NCBI GenBank assembly: GCA_013398955.1
Contig: VWPU01017401.1
Location: forward strand, 744,001-808,000
Direction: 5' to 3'
From: Callaeas wilsoni
Lineage: Eukaryota > Chordata > Aves > Passeriformes > Callaeidae
Length of the DNA stretch: 64,000 nt
Below are positions 10,805 to 23,706 of this stretch, one piece after another. A program made the translations under genes and the position numbers. Below the pieces are notes generated by a model. That model did not search any database. It saw nothing but the letters and a program-made list of their open reading frames with translations, and was not told where the DNA came from. Position 1 is the stretch's first letter; each line of letters begins with the position of its first letter.

Positions 10805-13800
10805 GTAAGCCTCTTTCTTTGCAGTTCCCTGGGGTCCACTGCAGTACAACACATCTTCCCACACACAAGCCAGCCAGTCTCCCCTTCCCTCATCATGGGC
10901 ACACATTACACTTACTCACAGCAAGCCCCTTGGGTGAGGTGACGGACAGCTCAGGAGACTGGGTTGATAGATGATGCTTTCTTGCTGCTGCTTCTTGTTT
11001 CTTACTGTTTTCTTTCTCCCTTCCTTTCTGCTTGTTTCCCCCTCTCCTACGCAGGTCCTCCACAAGCTGCAGTCCCTTTTGGGTATCCCTGCTCCAGTAT
11101 GGGTTACCCATGGGGTGCAACACCTTCTCTGACAATGTTCTCTTCCATGTGCCTCCTCCTCCTGTATCTGCTTATGCATCCCTTTCTCACTCACCCTCAC
11201 ATCTCCTCCTGTGTCTAGTTTCTTTTCCCCTCTCATCTCCCCACATGATCCCTGAAAAGGTTGGGAGAGCTCTGACTGGCCACTTTCCAACTGAGGAAAA
11301 GCTTCCATCAAGGATTATGCTGGAGTGGGCAGAAGGTTTACCCTCCAGCTACCCAAGCAGTTGGTCTGTCTGCACAGAGCTATCCACCTTTATGGTGGTC
11401 ACTCCAGGACCTTGCATCAGTACAAAACACTGTGTTAGAAAGAGCAAAACCAGAGACATGTACTTCACTGGGAGTGACCATCAGGCCCAGCTAACCAGAT
11501 CCTTGCCATACCACCTCCCAGCCAAGGTTCTTCAGCCATTGGAACTATTTCATGCTGTGACAGTGAAAAAGATATTTTTGCAGACTGGGTGATGCTCAAT
11601 CTGTCTTCCTTGTTTATCTCCCTCCTCTCCATTCCCTCCAGAAATTCAGGCTGCAACTGAAGTAGTAGATGGCTGTATCCCTCAGCACAACTTCCCTGAG
11701 TTAGAGTCTGCCTCCACAAACTGAAGCTCTTTTAATAGCACTGTCAATGAAAGATTGCATATCTTGTTAAGTGCTATTCAGATGCACCCACAGACGCTCA
11801 CTGCTTCAGAAACACATCTCTTCCTAATAATATAGTTGGCTACATTATCTTATTTGACACTAAAAACTTGAGATGATTGATGGTAGCTTAAATTCTGAAT
11901 AGACAAAAATTATAGAGCAGCTTTATAATCTTTTGCATTAGTGCCCTGGGGAAATGGCTGAAGTCTTTATCACATTCAAAGGACAGCATGACTGATGCTA
12001 AACCTCTACCCTTCCAGCCAGACCAGCCTTCCATGAAGGTCTCAGGCAGCCTGGTCAGGAGTCTGCCTATAAGAATGGCTCTGAGGGCCCAGCAGTTGAT
12101 CATTAGGTGCCACACTTTTCATCATCCCTAACTACTGCTTTGCAGTGTTTCTAACACACGTGCAACTAAGTCAGGATCAAGGAACAAAGAGAGAGGAAGG
12201 ATGATGAAGGGAAAAGAAAAGAGCAAGAAACTTCCCTTTACCTTGGGTATAAACGGCGATTGTGCTGAGAACTAATGTAGTGTTTGCTTTCTGGACACAC
12301 CAATACCACGAAAGATCTGAGGGATTATATTCTAACAGCTATGGAAGAGTGGATCAAGAATCTGCCCCAAGAGAAAGAGCAGCTACGAAGAGTAGGTTTG
12401 GGAGGGACTAGGCTTTTATAACATCCCTGAAAAGAGTGAGGTTCATTACTCTGAGAATCATAGATACTAAAATGGAATAGAAATTCACTCAATCCTAAAT
12501 CTCTTTTCCTAATTTGAAAAAGCAGTCCAAACTAAAGTTCTCTTTCTTAAAAGGAAGAAGCAAAAGGAGCCTCTCATCAAGACAAACAGAAAGGCTAGCG
12601 AAGGCTCAAACTCCTGAAGAAGCTCATGTAATTTTTGTAATAGCATGGATAATCATATGGAGCCCATGTGAGCATAGGAGACACACAGGAACAGAGAGAT
12701 ACTCACCAAACTGCAAACTGTAACCTTCCTTAAGTTTTTTTTACCAGAGGAGAGTGTTCCCACTGTTCCCTTCACTCAACTGATGGTCTTTTATCCAAAA
12801 ATCACAATTTGTCTCAGCCCCAAACCCCAAATTTTTATGGCCATAAACAACTCCACAGAAAACTCTCCTTTTCCTCCCTGAAGAATTTTAACACACAACA
12901 GTTAGTGAGGAAAGAAGATATCTCTGAAGCAATGCTCCCTTCAGTCAATGAATATCACTGTTGCATCAACTCTGTTTCTTGTTCTCCCTTGCTTTTTACC
13001 AAGCCTACTTTTATTAATCCACACACCAATTTTTTAGACTGGGTTTCTATTGACAAAGAGAGAAGGCAACTGCTCCAGTCTTTTTTGAGCATTGCAAGCC
13101 TCCTGGCGAAGTGCAAGGCCATCCCGGGACAGAGATATCAAGAAAACTCTCCACAGTAAATGCTAGCCTTCATGCTAAGATCACTAAACGACCTAGGAAC
13201 TCACACTAAAATTTCACAACAGTTCACTCGAGTCTGTCCAGCTACACCTCGGTGTCCCACGTTTCACCAGAAAAGGAGCTGCCCAGCATGCTGAGGGGGC
13301 TTCTTGTCCCATGGTTTCACAGTTCTGCCGCAGCCCTGGGCCAGAGCATCTTAAAGTAAACAAGCTCTGATTTGCATGAAATATAAAAATTATTAGTAAG
13401 GTGATGTTGAAATGAAAATGCAGGAGTCCATTCTTTACTGGAACTGCTGGACTCTGGTGCAACCACACCATTTCTCCAGCTCAGCAGAGCAGTAGCTGAT
13501 GGCTTTAGGTGAGGTCACTACACACGATGTCCCTATCTCACAGTCTGGACAATGCTGTCACAAGAAAAACTACAGATCGCTAATTTAGTCAGTCCTCTGA
13601 GAAAAAGCACAGCTTGAGGAGTAAATATTTAAAAAAAGCTTCCTTATAACCTGCTAGCCAGAGAGCAGTGGGGAAAGAGTAAACCATGGCCTCAGTTGTG
13701 CAGGTCACATGAAATAATGTTGTTCAGTGACATCACCAGCTGTAAAGGCAATACAAAATGCACTACCCTGCCTACATAGTTTTCGGCAAACTTGACAGGG

Positions 13801-13840
13801 CACAGAACATTTTTCCTCCCACATCCAGAGAAAAATATCA
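10805..13840. other. Non-coding stretch with chance open frames
   Basis: The longest frame, 11032-11592 on the plus strand (186 codons), starts at TTG, runs through pyrimidine-rich sequence that avoids stops, and gives a Ser/Pro/Leu-rich translation with no known domain. I treat it as chance. Nothing else is recognised. Confidence 0.45.
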
Positions 13841-14040
13841 TCTCCTTGTCTGTCTTTATTCATCTGGTGTCTTGCCTTTTAATTAGCCCATAAACGTTTT
13901 GGAAAGGAGAACCATCATTCTGATTCTGCACTGGTGCACAGCAGAGGGCCTTGGTTAATAGCAAGGCCACTTTAACGTTGCTGAGATGAGAGCTGTCATC
14001 AGCCAGTCCCAGTTTAGCAGCTTTGCCATCACTTGGTTTT
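13841..14040. promoter_or_regulatory. Candidate conserved non-coding element
   Basis: A compact stretch with a TTTTAATTAGCCC homeodomain-type word at about 13878-13890, 'cataaacgttttgg' and 'ggttaatagcaaggccac'. It has no repeat match and no coding frame. The suggestion of regulatory function rests on sequence texture only. Confidence 0.22.
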
Positions 14041-15322
14041 GCTGAACTGCAGCTCCCTTGCCTTTGCAGTCAGCTTGTGTGGCTTCCACGTGCCTTCTCC
14101 ACACGTGCTGGGGCTTGAAGAGTGCATCCACTGCTGCATCTTTCCCCACCCAACTGGCTGCTCTCCTGCACCAGTGCACACCTCTTCCCCCTGCTATCTC
14201 ACACCCCCGATTAGTTGCTTACTTGTGATTAAGTCCCTTTTAATAAATGACTCCCATTAAACTGCATTTCTCTGTCACTGTGAGAGACAGAAAATTAAAA
14301 ACTGACTGTCTTTAATCACACTAGGCTTCATCTCCATCTCTCAGGCTCCACTTATCAATAATTAATATAAGAAAGACTGAAATCCATTTCAATTTCAAAG
14401 ACTCAAATGTTACAATTTTTAATTTAAAAAAAAAAAAAAAGAAAGAAGCCACCGTCACTCTCAGAAACAGCCAGATTCACACAGAGGAAAAGAGAATCTG
14501 GCAGCACTGCAGCAGCCTCCAAAAGGAGAGAAGGGGCTTGAATGTGACAATCAAGCTCTCCTTGTTGCTCTATAACTGGAGATTTTTCCTCTCAAATACT
14601 CCCACACAGAGGAAGAACCCCAGTGGTACCAGGGACTACAGAGATCTGTACTGTAGCTCATGGCCTTATTTCTTTTGGTTTTACCAAGTCCCCGGAGCAA
14701 TGACAAACAGCACACTGCACTACCCAGCCTGGTATCTTCTTTAAAAGAACTTCCAGATCTCAGATGCTCCAAGGGAAAGTCACAAGCACTACTTTCCTAT
14801 AAACACAGTGGCAGTATGTGGCAAAACTTACTGGTATGAGCAAAGATGTGGGGGCAAGTCACCAGCCTGGTTCTCACTACACTGTTTTGTACAGAACTAA
14901 AATGAACATAAAACCCCTTTTTTATTTAAGTGGCCCTGCTGCCTACTAAGGCTTTTTCCCGGTACACCAGACCTGGCATTTCAGCAAATTCTACTTTTGT
15001 TGCATAGCAAGTACAAGGAAGTCCAACATACTGGACTCCCAAAAATATTGGAAAAAAACCCACAATTTTTTTTTAACTGGCTTTCACCCCAGAGCAGCTC
15101 AGGACTCACTGTCCAGTGTGAAGGTCTGGCTGCAGCTAGCTTTAGACCAGACCTGGGTGTATCTCTGAGTACAACTACACGGTAAGGTCCCCTGCCAGCA
15201 GCACACTCTGAGGAAAGCCCCCGTGACCATGGTGAGGCTGTGCCTCAAGTCACACACTCTGCAAGGGCTGTCTAACTCGACTCAGACTGCACTGGAGACA
15301 CGGCTTTCAGTCAGTTCAGAGT
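14041..15322. other. Non-coding stretch, nothing firm
   Basis: Contains a poly-A run at about 14425-14442 and AT-rich 'ataattaatataag' around 14357. No gene, repeat family or RNA is recognised. Confidence 0.5.
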
Positions 15323-15859
15323 GTGAGCAGACAAACTGACATCTTCAAGAAAAACGAGATGCAGAACTGTCACGCAGCACCTGACAAGGGCTCAGGTCAC
15401 ATTGTATGGACACACCACCTTAGACTGGACAGCTGTGCCAGCCACAGACCTGCCAACCACTACACAGGTAAATATGCAAGTGAAAGTGAAACAGAACACA
15501 AAATGCACGAACTGTCTTTTCAGGGAAATCTTGCATATGAACAAAAAAACCCTTTCCAAACCCAGGTTACTGGTCAACAACCAAACAACACTGAACAGAA
15601 AAACACACAGCATGACACTAGAAATATACATGAAGCTCCAAGCTGGGTGTTATCCTACATAATTCCTAAGTCAGGCAATTTCCAGCATACTCATCAGCTG
15701 AATATCCAGCCCAACACATCCCAAGGCTCAGCAGCTACCCAGAGTACCCAGCCCATGCAGATCTCGGCACAGCCACTTCCCTGCTGCCCATCCATAATTG
15801 CCATGGAACAGGCGACTCACACACAACTGAGCCCTGCTGCTAGAGGTAGCAACAATTAG
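15323..15859 (+). other. 178-codon open frame, Gln/Thr/Asn-rich, probably not coding
   Basis: A frame open from a GTG codon to TAG at 15857-15859. The translation is rich in Gln, Thr, His and Asn because the DNA here is CA-rich. A second plus-strand frame (15402-15662) and a minus-strand frame (15392-15631) are also open, as expected when a base bias rather than selection removes stops. There is no ATG near the start, no domain, and no clear splice sites. It could be part of a lncRNA. Confidence 0.15.
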
Positions 15860-18424
15860 GACATTACCCTCTGATTAACAGCCCAGTGCGGGGGAACACA
15901 ATAAGCAGCCTGGCATAACACCGTCACATCATAAGTCATTACTCAGTAATTACTGTGCAACTATGCAGGGACACAAAGGCACAACTCCCCCCCTCAGAGT
16001 TACACTGAGGAAATATCATTCAATAGCCTTTAATTACTTCAGAACCACTCAGCAACAAATGATGACCTGCCCACTGGTATAAAGTGGACCTATCACTCAG
16101 GACTCATTCCCTGGTAGTTACTAAGGGACGCTTTTGGTAATCCCACGGCAACTGTGGCACATTGTTGCTGTGGGGATTTTTATCCCAGCATATAGCCCAT
16201 TTTCAAGATTTTGGAAGGGGGGGCCAATATGCAGGAAACACAAAGAAACATTTGCTGAACTACTGTTATCCCCCCAATAAGCTCCCTGTTCCACACCACT
16301 GAATTGTGGCAACATTGTGGTAATGCTTTCATTGACTTAGATGTGAGGGGTATAATTGCACCTTTGTCCTGCAGATCTTGTGGTACTTGTAATTATATCC
16401 CATTACCAAGGAACACAACAATTTCAAACCTATTACCCACAGGTATCGTTTATTTCAGAGTTAAATTTATTACTTCAGTGCCAGCCTCGTTCATAGCTCT
16501 CCTTTATGCATTCAAGCTTCCCTAGTGAACAAACACTGAAAACATAGTGAACTAAAAAAAAAAACAGGGTATAGGGATAATAGATGGGAGCAGAAGATGC
16601 AGTGCTCTATTCTATGTGTTGCTTTTCAATAAGTCCATGGGGGTTTCCTTAAGGACAAGGAGTATTAGTGCAAAAGGGGAGCAACCCTTCTGTAAAAGCC
16701 TGGAGAGGCTGCAAAATGCAGCTGCTCGCAGGGCTATCCTCATCTGTGATGGAGCTGCAGTACTGGCAGTTGTCACAGTCCTCCATGATTTCCAGGCTGC
16801 TGTGTTTTTTAAACCTTCCTTCCAAGAGCCTCTGTGTCTTGTAAAAACTTTCTGTCTGAAAAATTTAGAAAATCAGATGTATGCTCTAGCACACAGCCAA
16901 ACTCTGACACAAAGGACTGCCAACTGGTCTGCAGCTATATAATGTGCCAGAGAGAAAAATAAAGCCTGTTTACTTCTGACTATTCAGTTCCCAACAAGAG
17001 CATAGTCACAGGAGGAAGGAAGAAATTGATATTTTCCCTAAGCTATATCAAAATTTTAAAAGGAAGCAAGCAGCCAAGAACATGGATCTTTGCTGAATGC
17101 AGTGTGCCACTTCACCAGAAGCAGAAGGGAAAATATGTACAGCCTTCCTGCAGGTTTCCCTTTCCCAGCTAGCAGAGATGCTCATGATGTTTGTCACCAC
17201 CCCTGAGCTCCTCCCAGGTTGTGTTCATTTCTGCACACGAACCAGTGCAGCCTCTGGACCACTGCAACTTCTGACAACTTCTAGTAAGTTTTCTAAGGAA
17301 ATTCTGGCAATCAGGTACTGCACCCTTGCAACTTCTGACACGCACCTGCTCTGAAGGGCTGAGAGAAGGGCAAGTGCAGTAATAATCTGTTATACTGAAA
17401 TTCATTGATTCAGTCCTGACTCTCCTGCGTTGAAGGGACTGGAAAGCAAGGAGGACAGGGTAGCACAAGATAGCCAGGACCATGAGGTTTAGCTCCCCCC
17501 CTCCAGAAAATTGCAGTGAGAATATGGGAACTGTGAGCATCCCTGATGACACACATTTAACTAATGACAGCAGGTTTCCATTTTGAGGAGCTCAAACAAT
17601 ACCAAATACTAAAAAGGCTAGGAGTAGATATAGACATTATAGATGTGTGTCTCACTTCCTGCTTTATCTTTGGGATGAATAAGTCATCTCAGGTAACAAT
17701 AGGTTCTCCAGCTCCTGGAGAGCAGCTTGCTGCTGTTCCAATGCATCGCACTGCTATGGTAAGTCAAGCTCTAGGAGCAACACAAAAAGATAATAGTGGA
17801 ACACAAAGAGAAGTCCTGAAGTAAGTTGTTATGGAAACCAGATTCTCACAACCTCACACCACCGGATGAGGTCTCTCCTCTTACAACTGTTTGTCAAAAT
17901 GCCCAAGATGCACAGGAGTCCCTAATGACTGCAGCTCCATTGCCTCACCTTACATTCACTCCCAGACATTGCTGTCATTCTCTCACAGTTAATCTAACAT
18001 GGCCTAAGCACCTCCAGTGATGAGAAAGGGCTCAGGACTCAAGCAACACCACAGGTCAGTCCCTTTGGCATTCTTTGCTTGGAAGAGTTGGTGCTGGTAG
18101 GATCAAGTTTTAATCAAAACAAACAAGGTTCACTTCAATATGAATCACTTTTCTGTTAAAGCATAAAAGTAGCACCAAAAGGGATAGTGGCACAACCATA
18201 CACTAATAGGTTCAAGCCTGTGTTAAGCAGTGCAGATGTACAGAATGGGGAACAGTTATTTCACTTGAGCTATGTAGTGCAGTTTCACACCCCCGGGTTC
18301 TCTTATCAGACTTCTGCTGGCCTTTCCAGCAGCACATAGCTCTTCTATAGTTAACATTTGCCGCTACTGCCACACGTTAATTAGACAGAAAAGGCAAATT
18401 CTTGTGTATGCTTATACTGAAACA
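15860..18424. other. Non-coding stretch; 15870-16060 possibly conserved
   Basis: 15870-16060 contains 'cagtaattactgtgcaac' and 'cctttaattacttcag', two TAATTA cores within 110 bp, and could be regulatory. The remainder has only short open frames (up to 127 codons on the minus strand at 17169-17552) and no recognised repeat. Confidence 0.35.
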
Positions 18425-18429
18425 AAAAT

Positions 18430-18485
18430 TCTGCGTGGCAGTGTAGTGATAAGAGCACTGGGTAAAGATCATTCTCCCAGAGAAA
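18430..18485 (+). repeat. Possible tRNA-derived SINE head (MIR-like)
   Basis: The words 'ggcagtgtagtgataagagc' and 'actgggtaaagatca' resemble the tRNA-related 5' head, including the A-box region, of ancient amniote SINEs such as MIR. The expected B box and core are not convincing downstream, so this is at best a fragment. Confidence 0.3.
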
Positions 18486-19199
18486 CAAATCATGGAGCTG
18501 GCTGTGGCAGACTGCTAGGCAGCAATAGAAACCCTGCCTTTCCAATCACTGCTAAACTTTGGTTACCATCAGCAAAAGTTGGGATAGATCTGGCACTTAC
18601 TTCCTGCTAGGACCCTCTGCTTCCTTTTGCCCAGTGCTAGCAGTCAAATTGTTTTTCCAGGGCTTCCCATGCAAGTTATCCCTTAAACTCTGTCATGAGA
18701 GAAAAATAACTTTACCTAGGCTGTCAAAATGCTTTAAGCTGAGATATTGCGTGACTCTTTTACTCAGTATCAGTTCAGCCCTTGATCCTATGTTGTGCCT
18801 AGACCTCTTTCCAGAAAGACTCCAATCTGCACTGAAAGACTCACCACTACCACAATGCTCAGGATCAGACACTTCCAGACCTTAGTCTTGGGACTTGGTT
18901 TGACACAGGGCCATCCTGACTCCCTGCTAATTTCCCCAAGAAACCTGTGTCCTTTCTACTCTACAGCTCCCAACACCAGGCCAAAGCAGGTGGAAGGAGG
19001 TACATATCTACATGGGATGACATAAGAGTGCTCAGAAACATGCTTGGTGCCACCCATAAACCAACACCAGTAGGCAGAATTTAGAAAACGTTCCTAGCCT
19101 GCGCCTGAGGGCAGGAAGAAGCAGCAACAGGCAGTAAGTAACAGATCTCATGCCAGCACAGCGGCCCCTGCTTCTACAGCCTGCTGTCCATCTTGCCGG
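18486..19199. other. Non-coding stretch, nothing firm
   Basis: No repeat, RNA or exon is recognised. Open frames at 18559-18885 and 18795-19025 overlap one another and look like chance. Confidence 0.5.
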
Positions 19200-19460
19200 G
19201 CAACGGCAGCAACATCTGCTACAGTTAAGAATGCAAATGAGTTTCTCTGCTGATTTCAGTCAGTCATAAGTTGCCAAAATGTTCATCTTCAGAGTTGAAA
19301 TTTTCTGGGCTTGGCCAGTCTCCAGCAGCGATTATTTTTTGAAAGAACATGGCAGAAGTGATTTAACCACTACAGAGCGCTTAGAATGGCATTCATCGCT
19401 ATTATTCAAAAGTCATGACAGATAGAATTAAGCAGCTTTAAAGTCCACAATGTTTAGGTC
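19200..19460. promoter_or_regulatory. Candidate enhancer-like conserved element with POU octamer
   Basis: Carries a perfect ATGCAAAT octamer (19231-19238), the binding word of POU-domain factors, inside a stretch of evenly distributed, non-repetitive sequence such as 'gcagcgattattttttgaaa' and 'agaatggcattcatcgctat'. There is no coding frame and no repeat match. The octamer is directly visible; conservation and function are inferred. Confidence 0.3.
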
Positions 19461-20940
19461 TGAGAGTTAAAAAGCCAGAAGCATCTGCCAGGGGATTTCA
19501 AACATGTTCCTTTCAGCAAGCATTTGTACACCATTTAGCGCGCAAGGGCTCTGAATTAGCACTAAACCTCAAGGATCCACTAAGATGTAGTTCGGGGAGG
19601 GAGGAAGGGCTAATGATTCTGTAACCAACTACTGCCTTGTAAAAATAGTATGCAGGGCATTTTGCCAACTCTCTGCTAAATTAAATTACACAGGCAGGTA
19701 GTGTAAGAACTTGGGAAAACTTTAACAAATGTGAGTACAAGTTTCAGTAATGGCTCTGTAAGACCTTTCCTCTAAAGGCATTATTTCCTGAGCAGCCAAG
19801 CAGATCCAACAAGTCAATGAGCCCAAAGAGGAAATACTTGTTCCCCAATTCTTTTATCACCCATGTTCTTAGCTGTGCAACTCTGCCCCTCCTTTAAACC
19901 AGCTCCAGTGCCCACTGGACTCAGATTTCACCCAAGGAATTTGGCTCACTAACCAACCTGAAAAACTAGATGCTTTTATGTGCCAGGTTTGAAAGGACTT
20001 GGAGAGGGACCTAGTGAGTACCAAAGTACGAAGTAAGTGGCAGGAACACGTCTCTGGAAGAAGCACACTCTGTCTACTGGTGGCAGCAAGCTATTAGAGT
20101 GCTTCTCTCATCTGAAGCATCTTCACTCCAAATCTCCTCAAGCTGGAAGTTTGTAAAGCACTCAAGCCCAACTGCAGGGAAAATCCAGTCTTAAAACTGA
20201 AAAGTACAAACCCCTTCCTAGTAACTAACATTAGAAGGACAGGTTTTTTCTTTGATGGGTCTAACAGCATGTAAACATCTCTGCAACAAAATGATGATAT
20301 AATAGGCACTACAGAAAAAGTTGCACAGGTACATAAAATGCTGTGGCATTTGGAATCTAAGGTGAAGCTCCAAGTCCCCAAGATGTGACCGAACATCTCT
20401 GCATTCAATCAGTGCTCACTGTCACAAGTCTGGCTACTTTGTCAGTGGTATTCTTTTGGTACCTGGAAGAGGAGGGACAAAAAGAATTGTTTTCAATTAA
20501 GTCACAGGAAAAAAATCAGTTTTTAATCCTGGAAGACAGAAGAGGTGGGACAGGGATGTGTAATGAATGAAATTCATGCAAATTTCCCTTGCATAAGGTC
20601 ACAAGCTCTACACTCTGAAGCAAGCAATTTATTAATTGCAGACAACACATTCATGAGGTTACAGAAAACACAGGATGAGTGAGCAATGGCTACTGGTTAA
20701 CTTTGTTCTTTCAAAGAGTTCTGACAATTCTTCTCAACTAAAACCACAAGAGAAAGCTCAGCAAGTCTAATGAAAAAGGTATAACACAGATGTATTTTTT
20801 TACTTAATCAAAACTTCATTTTCCTTTGGTAGTTAATCCCATTCTACAGTGGTCAAAATGTATTTGCAAAGGTAATGATCCCCTGTCTTGGGGTGATTCT
20901 ATGACAATACTGTATTCCCCATCGCCTGCTTGATCACTAG
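19461..20940. other. Non-coding stretch, nothing firm
   Basis: No recognised feature. Short frames on both strands, such as 20094-20408 minus, are at chance level. Confidence 0.5.
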
Positions 20941-21632
20941 TGTATCTTTAAACTGAAAAGGGGGAGAGAGAAGCTGAAGGAACTCTTCAAAGTGGCTAGC
21001 ATGACCTTGCAATTAGAATGTTTACATTCTTTTCTCTCTTGGAGCTGATAACTTTTGCTAGTTAGAAGAGCAAAGAGAAGAGTTTGCTCTCTAGTTTCTT
21101 TGGCTTTCAGCTGAGAAGGGACTGTGATCTGCCTCAGCAGCTTTTGTTCATTTTTGGACTGTTTTTGGCTTGCTTCTTCATCCAAGACCAGATACCATCT
21201 CCAGACCTGCTCGGCAGGACCCTCCAAGAGGGATCGTTGGACCCTGCCTGGCCGGCCTGGCCCAGCATAGGACTGCAGGTTTTACCTACAGAAAGAACTC
21301 TAAAATCCAGTCGCCTCCTTTAGGGGGCCAGGGAGGGGGTTTCAATGTCCTTTTCTGCCCTGTGCCAGCAGGGGGACTCTGTTTGTTAAAAAAAACAGGG
21401 TTTTTTTTTCACTTTCATTCGAGAAACTATTTTCCCAAACCTGTGGGGCAGGGGCTGCCAGGGCCTGCTTGCCCGGCAGGCAGGAGAGAGAGAGCCCTTT
21501 TTGAGTTGTTTCCTCCTGGGTTTGTGTCCACACATCAGCACCAAGTTAGCCATCTTTCCCAAATTACTTTGACAAATAGAGAAGGGGAAAAGGTCAATAA
21601 ACATGCTCTGTGCTGCTGAGTGTAACTCAACA
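20941..21632 (+). mobile_element. LTR-like block, GC-enriched core (unproven)
   Basis: The block begins TGT and ends ACA. It has a GC- and CpG-enriched core (about 21195-21530, including a GGCCGGCC word near 21251) and an AATAAA polyadenylation word at 21596-21601, about 30 bp before its end. That order is what a solo retroviral LTR (U3, R, U5) would show. I see no clear TATA box, and 5-6 bp target-site duplications at exactly these borders are not evident, although 'actag' occurs at 20936-20940 and again at 21641-21645. The internal open frames (21170-21619 plus, 21342-21533 minus) are by-products of the base composition. An unrelated GC-rich patch is the alternative. Confidence 0.3.
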
Positions 21633-23679
21633 GATATGAGACTAGACAGAGAAAGGCAAGGCTAGCCACACTCTCGAGGATATTTCTCTTACACTGTTGC
21701 AGTGACTCTCAGATGTGCATCTCCATCAGCTTACAGCCTGCAGAAACATTATCCCAAAGCATTAGGCTGGGATTCCAGCATGCCTCAACTCCCTGCAGAA
21801 CAGCGCCCCGAGATCAAGCAGCAAATACATCTTACATTTTCCTGAAACACTACCAAGGGCTACACTCCTTTTCCTTCTGCAACCAAGTTACTGGGAAACA
21901 GTAACATTGCACAGCACAGCAGCCCGCTGAGGTTTGTCATCTTGCTTCATATGACTGCTCTACAACACTCTTCAAAGGAATCCAGAAACCTAGTTCAGCT
22001 CTTGCAAAAGCTGTAAGTTTGGCAAATGGTTTTAAAGGCAGCCTATGATGCATGGAGCATATTCCATGCTGTTTGTGCTGTGTACACCGGACCAGTGATC
22101 ACGTAGAGCCTTTCCTGACTTCCAGGGCTTTCTCACACAGGACAATTGGCCGTGTTTTGGATTGATTCAGAAAATCCCAAGAATGCTCACAATCATTTAC
22201 ATCAGTGCTAAAGTGAGGAATTTCAGAGTGATTTTAGTTTTTAAAAAGTTAGATTTGCAGGGTGATGCACAGACAGAAAATTTCAATGTAACACCTCCCT
22301 TCATACTCTTAATCAGAGTTTCCCATTCAAACCTATCTTGATGTAGCTTTATTACACCTTTATGACATCCCCTGCCCAGATACTACCAAATTTAGTCCAT
22401 AGGATGGCTGGGACTTGCTGAATGTGTGGCTCTTCAATCTTTCTTTTTCCTTTCATTATTCATTGTATGGCCTTACATCTTATTTATCATACACTAAGCC
22501 ACTCATCGAACAAGGCAGAAATCCTGCAATAAGAACAGCCTGTGAGCATTTAAAGACTGTATTGTAATTCTGGTATTTCCTGACTTCTGTACATTTGATT
22601 TCACTGTTACTTTAATCCATGTGAAGTCGTTTGTGCTGAATTTCATTGCCTCTTTAAAAAATAAAGTGGATAAACAAAGAAATTCCTTCATGAGCAACAC
22701 ATTGACAGACAGCAATAAAGCCCTTGTCTCTTATAAATGGGCAATTTAGAGCTGTGAAAATAATTGATTTTTTTTTTTAGCTAGCAAATCAAAATAAGTT
22801 TGGGTTTGATTTTTTTCTGGGATTTTTTTTTTTTGGTTACTCTAAAAAACATACCAAAATAAATCTAAGTTAAAAAAGCAAAAAAACCCCTATGAGATGA
22901 AGCCCCCAAACTAATTTGTTTGGATGAACTCAAGTGTTGTATTGGAAATAGATTGCTCTGTTTTAGGATTTTTTTTTTATTTTCAAAAATAAAGTTTTCA
23001 TTCCTTTGAAAGAAAAAACTTCAAGGAAGTAGAAGGAAGATCACTTTTCCATGTCCCAAAGATGTTGTCACAAAGTCAACTTGAGCTTATGATCATATCA
23101 ATTGACTGAAAGGTATATTTTTTTAAAAAGCTATTCAGAGAAAGGGAGGCAGGAGGGTTTTGTCCCCCTCATGCTTTAAACCAATAGACAGTCAGATTGT
23201 ACCATTGCTTCTGCTCTGACCTTTGGATCATTATTTATAAACTAAGCGCACACTCACAAACACTTAACAACCTAAAGACCATGCCTTGCAATGGATTCAC
23301 GTGGTAACACAGTAGGGTAGGGCTGGGCTAGACCAGCAGCAAACCCCCAAGATGCAGCCCTGTGTGGCTGGTGGCTCTTTTGCAGGACCAGGGCCTGATC
23401 ACACAGTTACAGAGCCAAACAAGATATTGTTATTGAGGCTGCCATAATCCATTGGCCACAGCTAAGGTCCTGTTGTGCCACCGAGTCCACATGTATGAAA
23501 TCTCTGACTAAAAAGAGATTGTAAGCTGTTCTGGGCAGATCAAGGCTGAGATGGATTCAGAGGCAGAGATGATGCTTGTGTGCCCACCTAGACAAAGACC
23601 AGGTACATGCCCCTCTACCCTTGAGTCACCCTAAGCATGGATAGGAAAACACATTTTTGCCTTCTTGCATGAGAGAAGT
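21633..23679. other. Non-coding stretch, nothing firm
   Basis: AT-rich with several T runs (22761-22780, 22823-22834, 22970-22982) and short open frames only. No repeat family is recognised. Confidence 0.5.
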
Positions 23680-23706
23680 ACACACTGGAGCATTTCTCTT
23701 ACAAGA
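23680..23706 (+). mobile_element. CR1 LINE, left part split by an LTR
   Basis: 'cactggagcatttctcttac' just left of the LTR corresponds to the CR1 ORF2-end segment that normally precedes the 'ctgttcagcct' block. That block appears at about 24090, immediately beyond the LTR. The two parts are collinear once the LTR is removed, so they are one element. Confidence 0.55.

Noticed and set aside
11032..11592. 186-codon plus-strand frame
   Set aside because: Starts at TTG in a pyrimidine-rich stretch that is poor in stops; the Ser/Pro/Leu-rich translation resembles no protein family.
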